Translations under genes and position numbers: made by a program | The notes under the pieces: generated by a model | The model's database searches: none | Told to the model about the DNA's origin: nothing | What the model saw: the letters and a program-made list of their open reading frames with translations, nothing else | DNA from: Porogramme epimiltina | Lineage: Eukaryota > Basidiomycota > Agaricomycetes > Polyporales > Polyporaceae | Direction of reading: 5' to 3' | DNA: 64,000 nucleotides | Assembly: GCA_900155495.1 (NCBI GenBank) | Contig: FTLJ01000402.1 | Span: 1-64,000, forward strand | Part shown: positions 46,401 through 58,312 of the stretch, piece after piece | How positions within the stretch are numbered: position 1 is the stretch's first letter | Layout: each line of letters starts with the position of its first letter

Positions 46401-48029
46401 CAGAACGATGAATATATTTGGTTTAAGATGTAAGGCACGCATACTACGGATCGCTGTACGTCCACAGACGTCTGCGGCAACAACGTCAACACCCAATTCT
46501 CTCCAGGGTTGCACCACACATGCCCCACCGGCCTTCCTCCGTGCGCCCGTTGTCCTCAAACCTGTTATCAACACCATCTTCTGAGGATGTACTGTACACA
46601 CCGTCTCTACAAGCTCTCCCGCACGCTGCGCGCACCTCGCGGCTGCCATCCGTCGCTAGGGCTCATCAACAACGGCCCAGTCAGGAGTGAGACGCAAACG
46701 CAGAGGGGGCGGTCGGACGGCCATCGTGGAGAGCCAGGCGAGAGACGGCGGCACGAGGGTGGTATCTTCGCGCGCGTCGCTGCCCGATTCAGCTGGGGCG
46801 AAGCGTCGTTGGAAGCGCGCGAGGGGCATCGCGAGGACTGTGGTCGGTGGTATGAGAGGCGGACATCGGTCTCAGCCGGGCGAGCTTCTGCGCGCATCGT
46901 TCAAGTTGCAGCGTGGACGGCCGCTGGAGATTGGCTGGGGGGCGGGAGCGGTAGGGGTCTGGATAGAGGTGAATGTGGACGGCCTCGCGAGAGGGTGGGC
47001 GCGCACGCGAGTTGGTCGCGCGACGGGCCAGCGCAGTGGAATGCATCGCCCTCGGTGGCCGCGGGGAGCTCTCTGACTACGCGCGAAGATCTGAAAGCGA
47101 CGGAACTGCAAGTCGGGGGCGAGTGTCCAGTTACGCCGCGCGCGCGTAGAGGTGAGCGCGGTGCGTCTGGGCGCCGTGTCGCGCGCGCGCGCTCATCATC
47201 AGCACTCGCGGAGCCTGCCGAGAGCATCCTCAACCCCTACTGACAAGACGGTAATTGAGGGGCTGAGGATAGCAAGGAAATTGGTCAATGGGCAAGCGCG
47301 CGCTCACACCGCGCGGTGTGCGACAGCCGTGCGCGCGCGCGCGCGAAGGTGTACCAGTCGCGCGGCCGATGCCCGCGAGCAAGGGGCGCTCAGAGAGTCC
47401 GGCCGCGGCGCGGCGGGCGGAGTGGCGCACGAACACCTTGCTTCGGACCTCATGCGTGCGTATGAGCGATCGGACGAGCTGCGAGGGCGCGGCGGGCGGA
47501 AGTGCTCTGAGGCAAGGTGAACGGCGTGCCGTTCGTAGCCGCTGACCTGCGCGAGTGCTGTCTGAGCGCGCGTAGGCAGGGTGCAGCGCGAGGCGCGCGC
47601 CGCCTTCAGCGGCCTGGCGGGGCGGCCGGTCCGCGCGGCAGACATATGGGAGAGGGACGATGGGCAGGCTTTGCGCGGGGCGCGCATATATGCACTTTGA
47701 GAGATGGCATGGCAAGCGCGCGAGGCGGGGACGGTACCGGTGTGGTGGTGCGGATGCTTGGCAGGACGGCAAGGAGAGGGAAGGGGGACGGACAGCGCGA
47801 GCGCCATACAGCGACCGTCCGAAGGCCCGGGGCTGCTCCTCGCGCAGCTGTGGGTGAATGCTCAGCGCTCAGCACTCAGCAAGGGGCGGAGCGCGTGGAG
47901 TAGACAGCAGCATTCAGAGGGCGTCCGACTATCAGAGAGCCGATGAGAGCACTGTTGTGGAGCCCCATGGATCCGCTCGCCGCAGGCGCACGCTGGGTGG
48001 CTTATGAACGGTGCCCAACATATAGCCAG
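46380..48029. repeat. GC-rich module C, copy 3
   Basis: Uninterrupted copy of the module, useful as the empty-site reference for both unit-2 insertions (near 47700-47745 and 48025-48050). ORFs are not frame-conserved. Confidence 0.6.
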
Positions 48030-48546
48030 CCGTGCGCGATCGCCCAGCTGCGGGGGTAACACCAGGCTCGGGATGACAGGTGCGCATTCTTGGGGGAGCG
48101 TCTTGGCTGGGGAGAACAGTGGAGCACCAGGATTCCAGTGAGTCAGAAGCCACCATGCGCACCGACGGAGGCGAACATGGTCGGCGTCAGGGCAGCCTGG
48201 CCACCCGCACACAGATTGCTGCAGTGGCTGGAGACGGCAGAGACGGCACCGGTGGGCGAGCTGACAGAGAGGAGCATGCATGGCACCGAGCGACTGTGGG
48301 GTAGGCAAGGATGGAAGCGCGACATCCCCGACAGGACCACAACGCCGGAGAGACTACTCGTCAGCGTCTATAAATAGCCCAGAGGCCTAGGCCCAGCCAG
48401 CGCTTGCCAAGTGGCCATGAGCATGACGTGCTCGTCGCTGAACGGCTCCGTGAGACATGGACGCTACAAACACAGAAGAGAAGCGATGGGGATTGGCTGA
48501 CACTACGGAATAGAGGTAATACAGCGATAGCACGGGGAGGAATACA
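48030..48546. repeat. 3'-flank module D of NLR4
   Basis: Fourth copy of the D segment, directly 3' of the NLR4 stop codon and continuous with module C on its left. Confidence 0.7.
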
Positions 48547-51500
48547 TCACTGACAGTCCGACACGTCGACAACAACCAACCGTCCGTCATTCGTCGCAAG
48601 CGCTATCCGGTCACCACAAATGTCCCATCCTCCGCGTACTTTCCACTCGTCTGATGAACCTGGGATGAACCTGTAGATGGACGGAAGCCACCGCACACGA
48701 CGACGCTCCCCGTGAGGCCACACATGCCAAATCCATCCGTCGGACGCCACATAGTAACTCGGATACTGCGACGAAGTGTCATTGTCGGGATAAGGTGTGG
48801 TCGAAGAGATGTCCTCGTCCAGCGTAGGGAGAGAATCAAGCGATGGGATTGGAGTGTACTCGTCATACGTGACGACCGCGCGACCGTCCGCGGAAAACGC
48901 AATGTGGTTCACCAGACTGCTCGAACCCTCAGCGCGGGCGTTGAACTCGCATAGAAGGCGGGGTGCGATCTTGTTCCCGGTGGAGTCTTGGGAAGAGACT
49001 GATTGGGAGCTTGGGTGGGGAGGACGCAAGGAGGAGATGTCCCATACACATGCCTTGCCGTTGTCATTCGCTCCCACTATGAGACTACCGTCCGGGGAGA
49101 ATGAGATGGAGCTGATCTCATTCGTGTGGTTGATTTCCCACATGAGGTCGTTCGATGTGAGGTCGTAAAGGCGTATAGTGGCATATCCTTTTTCCCGGCG
49201 CGATTTCGCTTTCTTAGAAGACGGATGTAGTGGGACCTCCCGTAGGTGTGGCTTGGATATCGAAATGGAACTATCATCCAAAGATGAGAAGAGGACGAGG
49301 TCATTCGTCGATGAGGTGGAAAGAGCCCAGATATCGCATTGCCCGCGATAAATCTCGGTATCACGGGCTGTATTTGTATCCCAACCCCGGACTGTACCAT
49401 CAAACGAGCCCGAGATGAGCTGCCCAGAGGCCGGTGCGAACACCGTCTGCACCACCACGTCTTCGTGTCCACGAAGGACCGAAGCGAAGTTGTCGTGTTC
49501 CCGATCGTAGAGGACGATGGTGTGATCCTCCCAGCCTGAATGGGCAAGGCGAGACCCATCGGACGACCATGTCAACGCGACAATCTCGGGAATGAGTGAA
49601 GTGCTGTCTGGAGGCTCCATGGTGTTGACGACCTTGGAGGAAGACACGTCCCACACCTGCACCGTCCCGTCCTCAAGCGCCGCGGCGAGCACGTCCTTGT
49701 CGTGTGACGAGAACGCGACCGCGCACACCGCACTCTCCACCCCGTCCCTCGTGGCCGCCGTGTCGCCCGAGACCCCGGGGCGGCTCGCCTGCATCACGGC
49801 CGTGTCCCACGTGCGCGCCGTTCTGGAGTGGGAGGAGACGAGGTTTGCGCCGTCGGGGGAAAATCGCAGGTGCCAGATTACTTCCCCTAGAATCTGCTCG
49901 GATTCTCCTTGCGACTCGCCGGTGGTGGGGTCCCAAAGACGAATTGAGGATCCGCCATCGATGTCGCACCCGACGGCTAGGGAGGAGCCGTGAGGGGAGA
50001 AGTCGAGTGCGTGAACGTCGCCCGGCATCTCCAGCCGCCTGAGGGAATCGGAACCCGAGGAAGCGTCCGCGGCCCACAGAACGACCGCGTTGCCGCCTCC
50101 GGATGCGATGGTTTTGTCGTCTGGAGAAATGGCGACGGCGTTGACCTCGAAGTCGTGTTGGAGGATGCGAACGTGGGAGGTATCCTGAATGGTCCAGATT
50201 CTGCACGTTTTGTCGGCGCTTCCGGAGAGCAAGAAGAACCCGTCGCGCGAGAATGTCACAGAATTGACGCTACCAGAATGCCCTTTCAGGGTCGTTGATG
50301 GTTTGAACTCGGCGGAGTCAAAGTTCCATAATTTGACTGTCCTATCTTCGGAGGCGGAGGCTACATAGTTTCCCTGATGTGAGTAGGCCACAGAGCGGAC
50401 TTTGTCCGAATGAACCTCGTGTGACGCGAGGCGAGCACCTGTCCGAACATCCCACAGGCGAACTATTTTGTCCCTCGACCCGGAAAGGATTTCTTTGCCG
50501 TCTGGAGAGAAGTCCACGCTATAGACCCAATTCTCCTCCTTAAGTACACGCACTTGCACACCTGTGCGAGCGTCCCATATCCGAATCGTGTGGTCGTCGG
50601 AGGCGGTGGCAATCTGCGTTCCGTCAGGAGAATAAACCGAGCACCGGATCCAGTCGCTGTGGCCCTGCATGGTGCTGACGCCCACGCTCCAACAATCAGG
50701 CAGCCCTTTTAGGACCGAGATTGGGCCGTGCTGTTCTTGAGCATAGGTAGTCCTCATGCGTGTCGATAAGGGGCACAACGGGAGCGCGGTGGTGTAAATC
50801 GCCGGGGCCGAAGTACTGATTGTAGGATACCATAGCCGCACCATCCGCTCGCAGTCATACAGCATTTCAACAGCGTGTGTGGATGAAGGCATTGGAATGG
50901 ACTGTTAAAACAGAGAAGTGAGTAAGAAACAGTCTGAGAGCACCGGGAGCAGGCGTACATTCAAGGCTCGCCGAGCCATTTGCAGAACATCCACAACGAT
51001 TTCTGCCTCATCCATGAGGATGAGAGCCTCCAGCCAACGAAGCAGATGCTTCTGCGAAAATGTGTTGACTAGCGCAAGAGCCTCTTGATCTATCTCTGCT
51101 CCCAGAAGGTGGTATGCCCAGTGGCGGAGAGCGTACTGAATATAGGCTGGGAATTGTTCATCAGTAGGCTGGATCTGAAGATCAGAGTTTCCATGACTCG
51201 GGTCGGAGATCTTGTCAGCAGAGGTTCCGCATTCAAGCATTCTCGTCATCGTTGTAAGGCAGCGCTTCGCGAGAACGATATGCCGCGTTTCGGGTTTGAT
51301 GAGGAGATCAGCACGAGTGCACCTGGATGAATCGACGAGAAAGTCGGGGAAGGAAGGGTGAATGATTTGTATGACGCCCGTATCCAACTTCGGGAGGGCG
51401 ATGACGGAGCTGAGTATCTCGAGCGTGCTCTTTGATGTTCCCTCCGGTAGTCCTAGGAGGGAATCGAGTGTTCCGGTAGAAACCTGGTCGCGCAAGAGTA

Positions 51501-53904
51501 CCAGCGCACCGACGACAGAGTGCACCTTTGCCATTTTTGCTTTCGTTGACTTGGAGGAAATTGCAGTGTCCAGAACGCCCTGATAGAGCTCGTCTAGAGG
51601 GGCAGTGGGTAAAGATTCGTCGGGCTTCACTATAGAGAGTACGATGTCAAGTTGTGCTTCGGGGTCGGCTGCGTCCGGATCCATGATGAACTTGAGCGCA
51701 GTCGAAATGACGATGAATACGCCAGAGGCGAGAGCCTTCAGTTGGTCGCACTTCTTGAGACTCGGCCAGTTCTCGTCCTTGCCGTACATGTTTCTGATCA
51801 CTCCCAACTGTTCATCGACGTAGACAGAAACGTCGCGCAGCATAATGTCCCGAGGGATTTCATTGAGAGGGAGTATGTGAGTGTTCTGGCGAAGCAGGGT
51901 GTAGTCGCGGAATCCTTTGACAATGCGAGGTTCGGGGCGACTAGTGATGACAAATTTCAATGGGCGAAGATCGTCGGCGAACGTAGAAAGCGCCGTGAGG
52001 ATAACAGAGACCACCGCCGTGTCGCAGCATTCGTCGAGCGCATCAATGACCACTACCTGAGGGAGGAAAGAGGTGTCTTTCAGCGTTCGTAGTGGCTCGA
52101 CGATAAGCTTCTCGAGCTGCTTCAACGGCTGTGAGCGGTGGATGTCGGGATTGGCGGAGATCGCCTCATTGACTTGGTTCGCGAAAGCCGGATTGGATAG
52201 AGAAAGCTGATGGGCGATGGTGGGAAATATTCGATATACAACGCTACGACCGCCGGTGCGCGCGCAGAAGAAGCTCGCCCCGAGGAGCCCCAAGCCGTCG
52301 CACCATAAAGCAATGGTATGAGCAATAGTGGACTTCCCTGAGCCGGCGAGGCCGCTGATCCATAGAATCCACAATTTCCCCAGTATTTGAAAAATCGAAG
52401 AAACGGCACGGGTACCCGTGGTCTCGTCTTGTTCCCGTCCTCCGATTACCCAGGACTGGATTGACGATAGGACCTCCTTTCTCGTGGACGTCATGCACTC
52501 CACCCGACCACTCTGGCTATCATCGTACCGCGCGTCGCTGACGTGGTTGAGCTTCTCGAGCTTCTCGAGTACTGGGATGCACTGTCAGGAATCGTTGGAA
52601 GAAGCTGGCAAGAAACTCACTTTTCTCCCGTTTTTGCTCCCGTGCCTGTTTCTATTTGAGAGAAATTAATGTATCAGCGGTCGGAGTCGGAAGAAAGCGA
52701 GCGAGAAAACGGACCTCGAGAGTGATCTGTATAGAGAGGACTCCATCAAGCTAGTGAGGTGGTCGAGCATTAGTCCAAACCAACGGCCCTCCATAGTTAG
52801 GAGCATGACACACCGTCAGACGGTCAACGAGTGAAGACAACGTTTTGATATGGTCATCTAGCTCCTCAGAAATGGCTTCGACCTGCGCGATTTGTGTGAA
52901 CCGTCCTCGACGACCCAGACCGTCAACATCCGCGGAAATCCGCGCTGCCTCTCTGTCAAGTTAGACAATGAATTAGTGTATATAGAACTTCTCATGTAGA
53001 AGGACGTACTCTGTAAAGCGGCTTAGTTTCTGTAGAAGCTCCGAAGGACAATCTTGGTTGTCGGGAAGGTCCTCAATCATTTGCATCAAGGGGCGAACAC
53101 GACCCCCGAACTTGCGAATTGTATCTTTGTTTGCGTCATATTTCTGTGGGAAAATGCCGTTAGGTTGTAGACCTCATTCACTGGACGTCTCGTACTCACA
53201 CCGTAGATTTCAGCCGAAGCTACGACTCCACCCAAGGCAGCTTGAAGGGGTGGAAGAGGGGCGGATGCCTCCTTCGCGATCTTCAGTATGCTCAACAGCG
53301 CTCCCTTAGCCGTCTTCTTGAAGTCTGACCAGCCTCGAGGCGTTGTGGTAGGGCTGGGGTGATCTTCCGCAACGGGGTTGGACGGCTCGACGGCAGACGC
53401 TCCGAGCGCTAGCTTCTCGGGCACAGGGGGCGTACTCGACGCTCCCGGAGGTCGGGGTGATTGGGCGAGAGATGCCTCTGTGTCCGCGTTTGCGATAGAA
53501 GGAGAAGATGTTCCCGTTGCTGGTGTCTCCTGTTCGTTCTTTCCGCAGGGCACAGCGGCCGACGATTGAGTCTGAAGAGGGTGATCGGTGACAGGCTGAG
53601 CAAGGGGTGGTACTGAGGGAGTCTGCGCTGTCGCCGTATCGGGCTGAGTCGTGGTAATTCGTACCGGGGGCAGGGGAGGCGATGACGGGGGAGCGATAGC
53701 TGCCTGGGATGAGTGATCCGGGGACGGTCCACCTGTTGTTGCCGCTGACGATGTAACTTCCTGTGCGGGTGATGTGACGGTGCCGGTATCCACTTTCGCT
53801 TGGGGGGAAGAGACGGCTGTCGACGTCTGGTCTAGTGGCGACTCGGGATTCGAGACACACCAGAGACAACGCAGCGTCTTCGTGATGGCCCTCCACACTT
53901 CCAT
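48547..53904 (-). CDS. NLR4: NACHT-WD40 NOD-like receptor, type A head
   Basis: The intact representative of type A. Exons are 53200-53904, 53010-53143, 52814-52952, 52715-52750 (36 nt), 52621-52651 (31-nt microexon), 50959-52571 and 48547-50901, summing to 5013 nt (1670 aa) with all phases consistent. The start is ATG 53904 (MEVWRAITKTLRCLWCVS). A Pro/Ser/Thr-rich linker is followed by a helical block (ALLSILKIAKEASAPLPPLQ). NACHT spans about 349-885: GLAGSGKST, VVVIDALDEC, ITSRPE. WD40 repeats fill 886-1670. The first blades are closer to WD40 consensus (SGSRDKIVRLWDVRTG) than in the paralogues, whose second blade has lost it (AGLESGALLLLDARTG). All introns are 49-63 nt and GT-AG. The C-terminus is VVVDVSDCQ. 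No disabling change was found. Confidence 0.9.
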
Positions 53905-54021
53905 GGCTTGTAAGAGCCCGGATGGCGCGTCTGGGAGCGTTCGAGGAGAGTGGAGGGGAACAAACAGCAGGGATAGAGGACGTACGTTGGAAAGGCGGGG
54001 CAGGTGCGGATGTTCGACGTT

Positions 54022-54061
54022 GTATAGGGTTTCCTGGCGCTACTCCTGAGGGGCGTGGTGG
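54022..54061 (-). promoter_or_regulatory. Conserved NLR core promoter, type A copy 2
   Basis: GTATAGGGTT at 54022-54031 (one change from GTATAAGGTT) and GAGGGGCGTGGTGG at 54048-54061, about 122 and 150 bp upstream of the NLR4 ATG, in the arrangement seen at the other three promoters. Confidence 0.45.
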
Positions 54062-55643
54062 CCCGATGCACGCCGTCTCGTGCAGGATGAACACCTGACG
54101 AACGGGAACGGGGGCGCTTATGTCAAAGAACCAGATGGCGGGCGCTATGAAGATCAAAGCCTCGCTGTCGGGAGGCGGTGGAAGTGCGCGGGAACGCGTT
54201 GTAAGAGAAGCCGAGGGGTGAGATTGCAGGTTCGTGGGTCTGTGCGAAGCAAGAAGTGCGCTCTCCGTGCACGCATTCGTGTACGAATGAGAGCGGCTCG
54301 CCACGTGGATATCTGTTCAAACTATTTCATTGCTTAATTCAAGTATTGTTGTATATGCTAGCACTTTGGTCGGATTAGAATGCAAGAATCGACTGCGCAG
54401 GCGCGGAATACGCGCACCTATAGATGAATGGAACACTGCACACACCCCGCGTGCTCTCCACCTTCTGGCATGAGTCATTTCCGCCATCCGCCCCAGAGAG
54501 CTTCGACCTTTCGCCGATCCATATAACCCTTCGACCATCCTCTCGCATGCCTACTTTACAAGCAATGTGCCTTCCACTAGAACCGGAAGGGGTACAATAG
54601 GTTAGCTACGAAGGGCATTTCATAAGAGACACTGGGACGTGCTGTGGTTGTCAACGTTCATGAACCCCCCGATCTCGGTTGCACGCACAGAGGCTCGGTC
54701 GCCATCTCAGGGCAGACACCGCTGGCGCAGTTCGACTGCTCAGCGACGGGCGCTCATAGTTCTGCTGCGCTTGGCGTGGAGCCGTTGAGGTTGAAGGGAT
54801 TGCGTCGAGTAAGAACAAGGGGCAAGCGGGAGCGCAGAGCGTAGCCTCGGGCGTCGGGGACTGTCAGAAGGTGCGCATGGGCGGGCGGCTCTAGATCTAA
54901 AGACAGGCGCGGGGACGGGTGACGGATACGTGAAGCAGCAAGGAAGGCACGGAATTGGCGGTCATGCTTGGATAGGTGGACGAGACGTCAGGCTCACAGT
55001 TGGGCGGAGGGGACAGGCCGAAGATCGACAGGAAGGCGCAGCAGCAGGGGTCCCAGGACGGGGCCGGCTCGCGCCACCGGACAATGGTGGGTGGCCACAG
55101 GCGAAGCGAAGAAGAATCATGGCTGGATTCAAAGGGAGGCACGAAGACGCGTCGGACGAGCCGGAGCAGCTCGCAGGAGGGGCGCGTTGGCTGTTGGCGG
55201 CCCGACAGGCGTGGAAGCCAAGGCACCTTACGGGAAGCCCGAGCAGAAGTCGTGACAGGCAGGGAAGCCCCAGTGCGAGGCGTGCAGCCTGAGAGGGCGA
55301 GGCGAAGAACGCGCGTCGCGAGCAATTTGCGCCGCGGTCCGCGGGCATGACAGCGTGACGGTGACGGTGACGGTCACGTTCCCCAAGTGACGTCACTTCT
55401 GCCCCACCCAAATCGCGCCCGAGGAAAGGGCGCATGTCATCCTCAGTGGCGTTGATTCTATGGAGCTGTGGGCCATTCCCCAAGACGTCGTTTTATCGTC
55501 AAGTTCTTCAGAGCGATAGATCTACTTGCTCAACGAGCGCAGCAGCACGGTTTGCGATGTTGTATGCGACCAGACTTCTTGGACGGACAGTATAATGCGT
55601 ATCCTCGTGAATATATTTTACTCTATATATAGATGAGAACTCT
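54062..55643. repeat. Type A upstream cassette, copy 2
   Basis: Sister of 5584-7217, including the TGACGTCA palindrome at 55388-55395 and a short run of GACGGT repeats just before it (about 55357-55375). No gene is supported. Confidence 0.6.
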
Positions 55644-56280
55644 CTAATGTGCGCCAGCAAGAGTCAGACATACTGCACGTCGTCAAAGTCGGACGACATT
55701 TTCGATTGGACTTGACTAAAGAACTCAAGGAGCATTAGCTCACCGATCATATGTTCAACACCTTTCATAATGATAAGCACAGGGATAGCACGCTGATCCC
55801 GGTCTACAATGCCCTCGTCCGGGGTCCATGTCCTATACTTGCCCGTATCTCCTCGTCATCACGATGCTGTCAAGCACAAGCGTGAGCGTCAGCCAGCCCT
55901 GCGCCCATGAACCTGCTCTTCGGCACCGTTTGCGACGTGTAGTCTGGCTGCACCGCGGTCACGCGCGCCTGCAGTAGCATGGTGTCTCCGCCCGCGCCAT
56001 GTATGGTTCGATGACCTGCGCGAGAAAGGCTGAGTAGGGAGTAATACTGGCGAGCTGGAGGACGCACACCGAGTACTGAGCAGCTAGCTGCATCACGGGG
56101 TGTGCAAGGACGGCAGAGACGTCGTCGTGGTTGAACAGGCTAACAGTACGCGGAAATTCCGCGTGAACGCGTCGTCTAGCAGCCATGCTGTGTATTCAAG
56201 CATTAGATGGTGCGCGTATAGTCGTTGAGGGGGCCAAGGACGCACCCTTAAGCCTGTTACACGCGCTCGAGACGCTGTCG
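55644..56280 (-). pseudogene. Unidentified multi-exon gene remnant X, copy 2
   Basis: Sister of 7218-7860. Pieces read WLLDDAFTRNFRVL, DDVSAVLAHPVMQLAAQ, TMLLQARVTAVQPDYTSQTV and DTGKYRTWTPDEGIVDRDQR, then AIPVLIIMKGVEHMI, a GTGAGC intron, and a short last exon ending LAGAH and TAG at 55644-55646. Splice sites of the last intron and the end of the protein agree with copy 1, but frames shift between the upstream pieces. The family is unknown. Confidence 0.48.
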
Positions 56281-58312
56281 GCGCGTGGCGGAGCGCGTTG
56301 CGCACGGTGGGGGTGAGCGCTGGGCGCTTAGAGGCCCTGTCGCGCGCACGCTCTCGCGGGAGCCGGCCGACAGCGTCCCGTCGCCCCCACTGATAATGGT
56401 AACAGAGAGGGCGAGGCCAGCAAGGAAACCGGGCACGGCGCAAGCGCGTGCTCACACGGTGCAGGGAGCGACCGCCCTGCGTGCGCGCGCCGGCGTGCTG
56501 TCCGCGCGGCCCGCTAGTGCTGCAGCCCAGAACCCATCTAGATCCGCCACCACCCTCATCGCGCCCCCGCCCACGAGCCGCGCCCAACTCCGCATCGAGA
56601 AACTCCCATCGCGACTCGCTCGCGCCGTCGCTGCACGATCCCAAACGCTTCGCGGGGACCAGGGCAGCCAGGAAGACGGGCGGCCCCGCGCCGGCCACGG
56701 GACGCGGCGGCGGTGGCGTCGGCGCAGGCCAGCAGAGAACCGGCGAGCGTGCGCGCGGCGCCGCCCGACGTGTCCCGCGCGTGCCGTCCTCGGGTGCGCG
56801 GGGCGGACGGTACGGGGCGCGCGTGCGGTGGCTGGGAGAGTCTTTGCCTTGGGGGAGTTTGGACGTGGGTAGGGGAGGGACTCTGGTCGTCGCAAGGGGC
56901 GGGCAGGGAGGCAAAACGCGCTTGATGGGGGAGCGAATGGAGCCGTGGAGCCGTGGAGGAGCCGTTGAGCTGTTTGGCCTGTTGTGCGCGATGGATGTTA
57001 CCCAGCAATGGACTTGCCACAAAGAACTGTCGTCGCGGGCGCGCGGACGTGCAGCGATCATGCCAGCGAGTCTATGCTGGATAATCGCCGAGGTGCCCTG
57101 TCTGCGGCTGGGACAGATGTTGCCCAACGGTCTTTCACTAGTGATCGTGGAAGAAAGAGGAACGCAGCCCGTGCTTCAGGGGTGGAGGTGGACTATGGGG
57201 GTTGAAGGAGTGGCGAAATCGAGAGACTGCCGGATGTGGGGATTCAACTTGTCAGAAGCGCGGGAGCGGGATGGGCACGTACCTGCGAATCGGGCAGTAA
57301 GGGGAGATCTTCATGATCGCTGGCTTAGTGGGCTAGGCCAAGAGACACGTTTTGTAAGGATACGAATGTTGACGCGTGGGGAACGGGCTAGACTTACTAG
57401 GCTTGTGGCTGAAGGTCCCCACAGCGCCATGTTGAAGGGACCTTGTGGGAGACGGCGGCTGAGAATCTTGCAGACTCGCGCCAGCTTGATACGCACTCCG
57501 TGAGTGGACACTACGTCGAAGTAGATGGGGGACTTACGGAGGCAGGAATGGGCTGTGGGCGCGGGAGCGGAGCGGGGGAGGCAGGGAGGGGCTCTATTGG
57601 CTGGCGAGCGGCGACGGCGAGTAAGCGACAAGGGGATTGGAGGAGGGACTGGCACGTACGTGGTTCCTCTGGCTACTCTGGATACACGGGGCATGGTAGC
57701 GCGGTCGAAGGCGCACCAGGGGGAGGAGCGAGGATGACGATTGGATGCCGCCCTGACACTGCGAGAGGTGCCAGGCTGAGCGGACGCCAGAGCCGAGGAG
57801 GGACGTTGACGGCTCGAGGTCACCCACTGAGGGGAGTGTATGGCGCCGGGAGGTAGAGGGTGTGTCGGGAAGGGACGCAGAAGCACGGCGGGAACCGACT
57901 GACGACTTGCAGGCACTGGCTGGGGGCGTAGAGGGCAGCCGGTTCACCTGTAGGCTGCCGCCTCTGTAGAGAGTGTCGACGCGTGGGGAGGGGACCGAAC
58001 AGCGCCAGCCAGTCGGTGTGGGTTGGGCGAGGGGGGAAGCAGGCCCCAGTGACGGCCCAGGGGGGACGCGATCGACGTCGACGGGCAAAGTCTAGCACGC
58101 CCACCAACACAGCGAGCAGCGGTCACCGTCGTTGGGCCGCGGCAGGCCGGCCCGGCAGCGCTAGATCTCGATCGACGCTGCTCGCCTAATGCTCGCGGCT
58201 TCGGACACTGTTGAGCGCCCTTCCACGGTTTCTTCGCCACTCTCGCCATCCTCCACTGGCTATGAGTCTCGGCTGTCCATTCATACGTAACGTACACTCT
58301 GCTTACACTGTA
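56281..58312. repeat. GC-rich segment and module M, copy 4
   Basis: Sister of 7861-10080. Near 58312 the module stops abruptly at CTCTGCTTACAC and is joined directly to the start of module C. The linker and gene remnant Z found between them in units 1-3 are absent. The CCAAT box lies near 57595. Confidence 0.6.
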
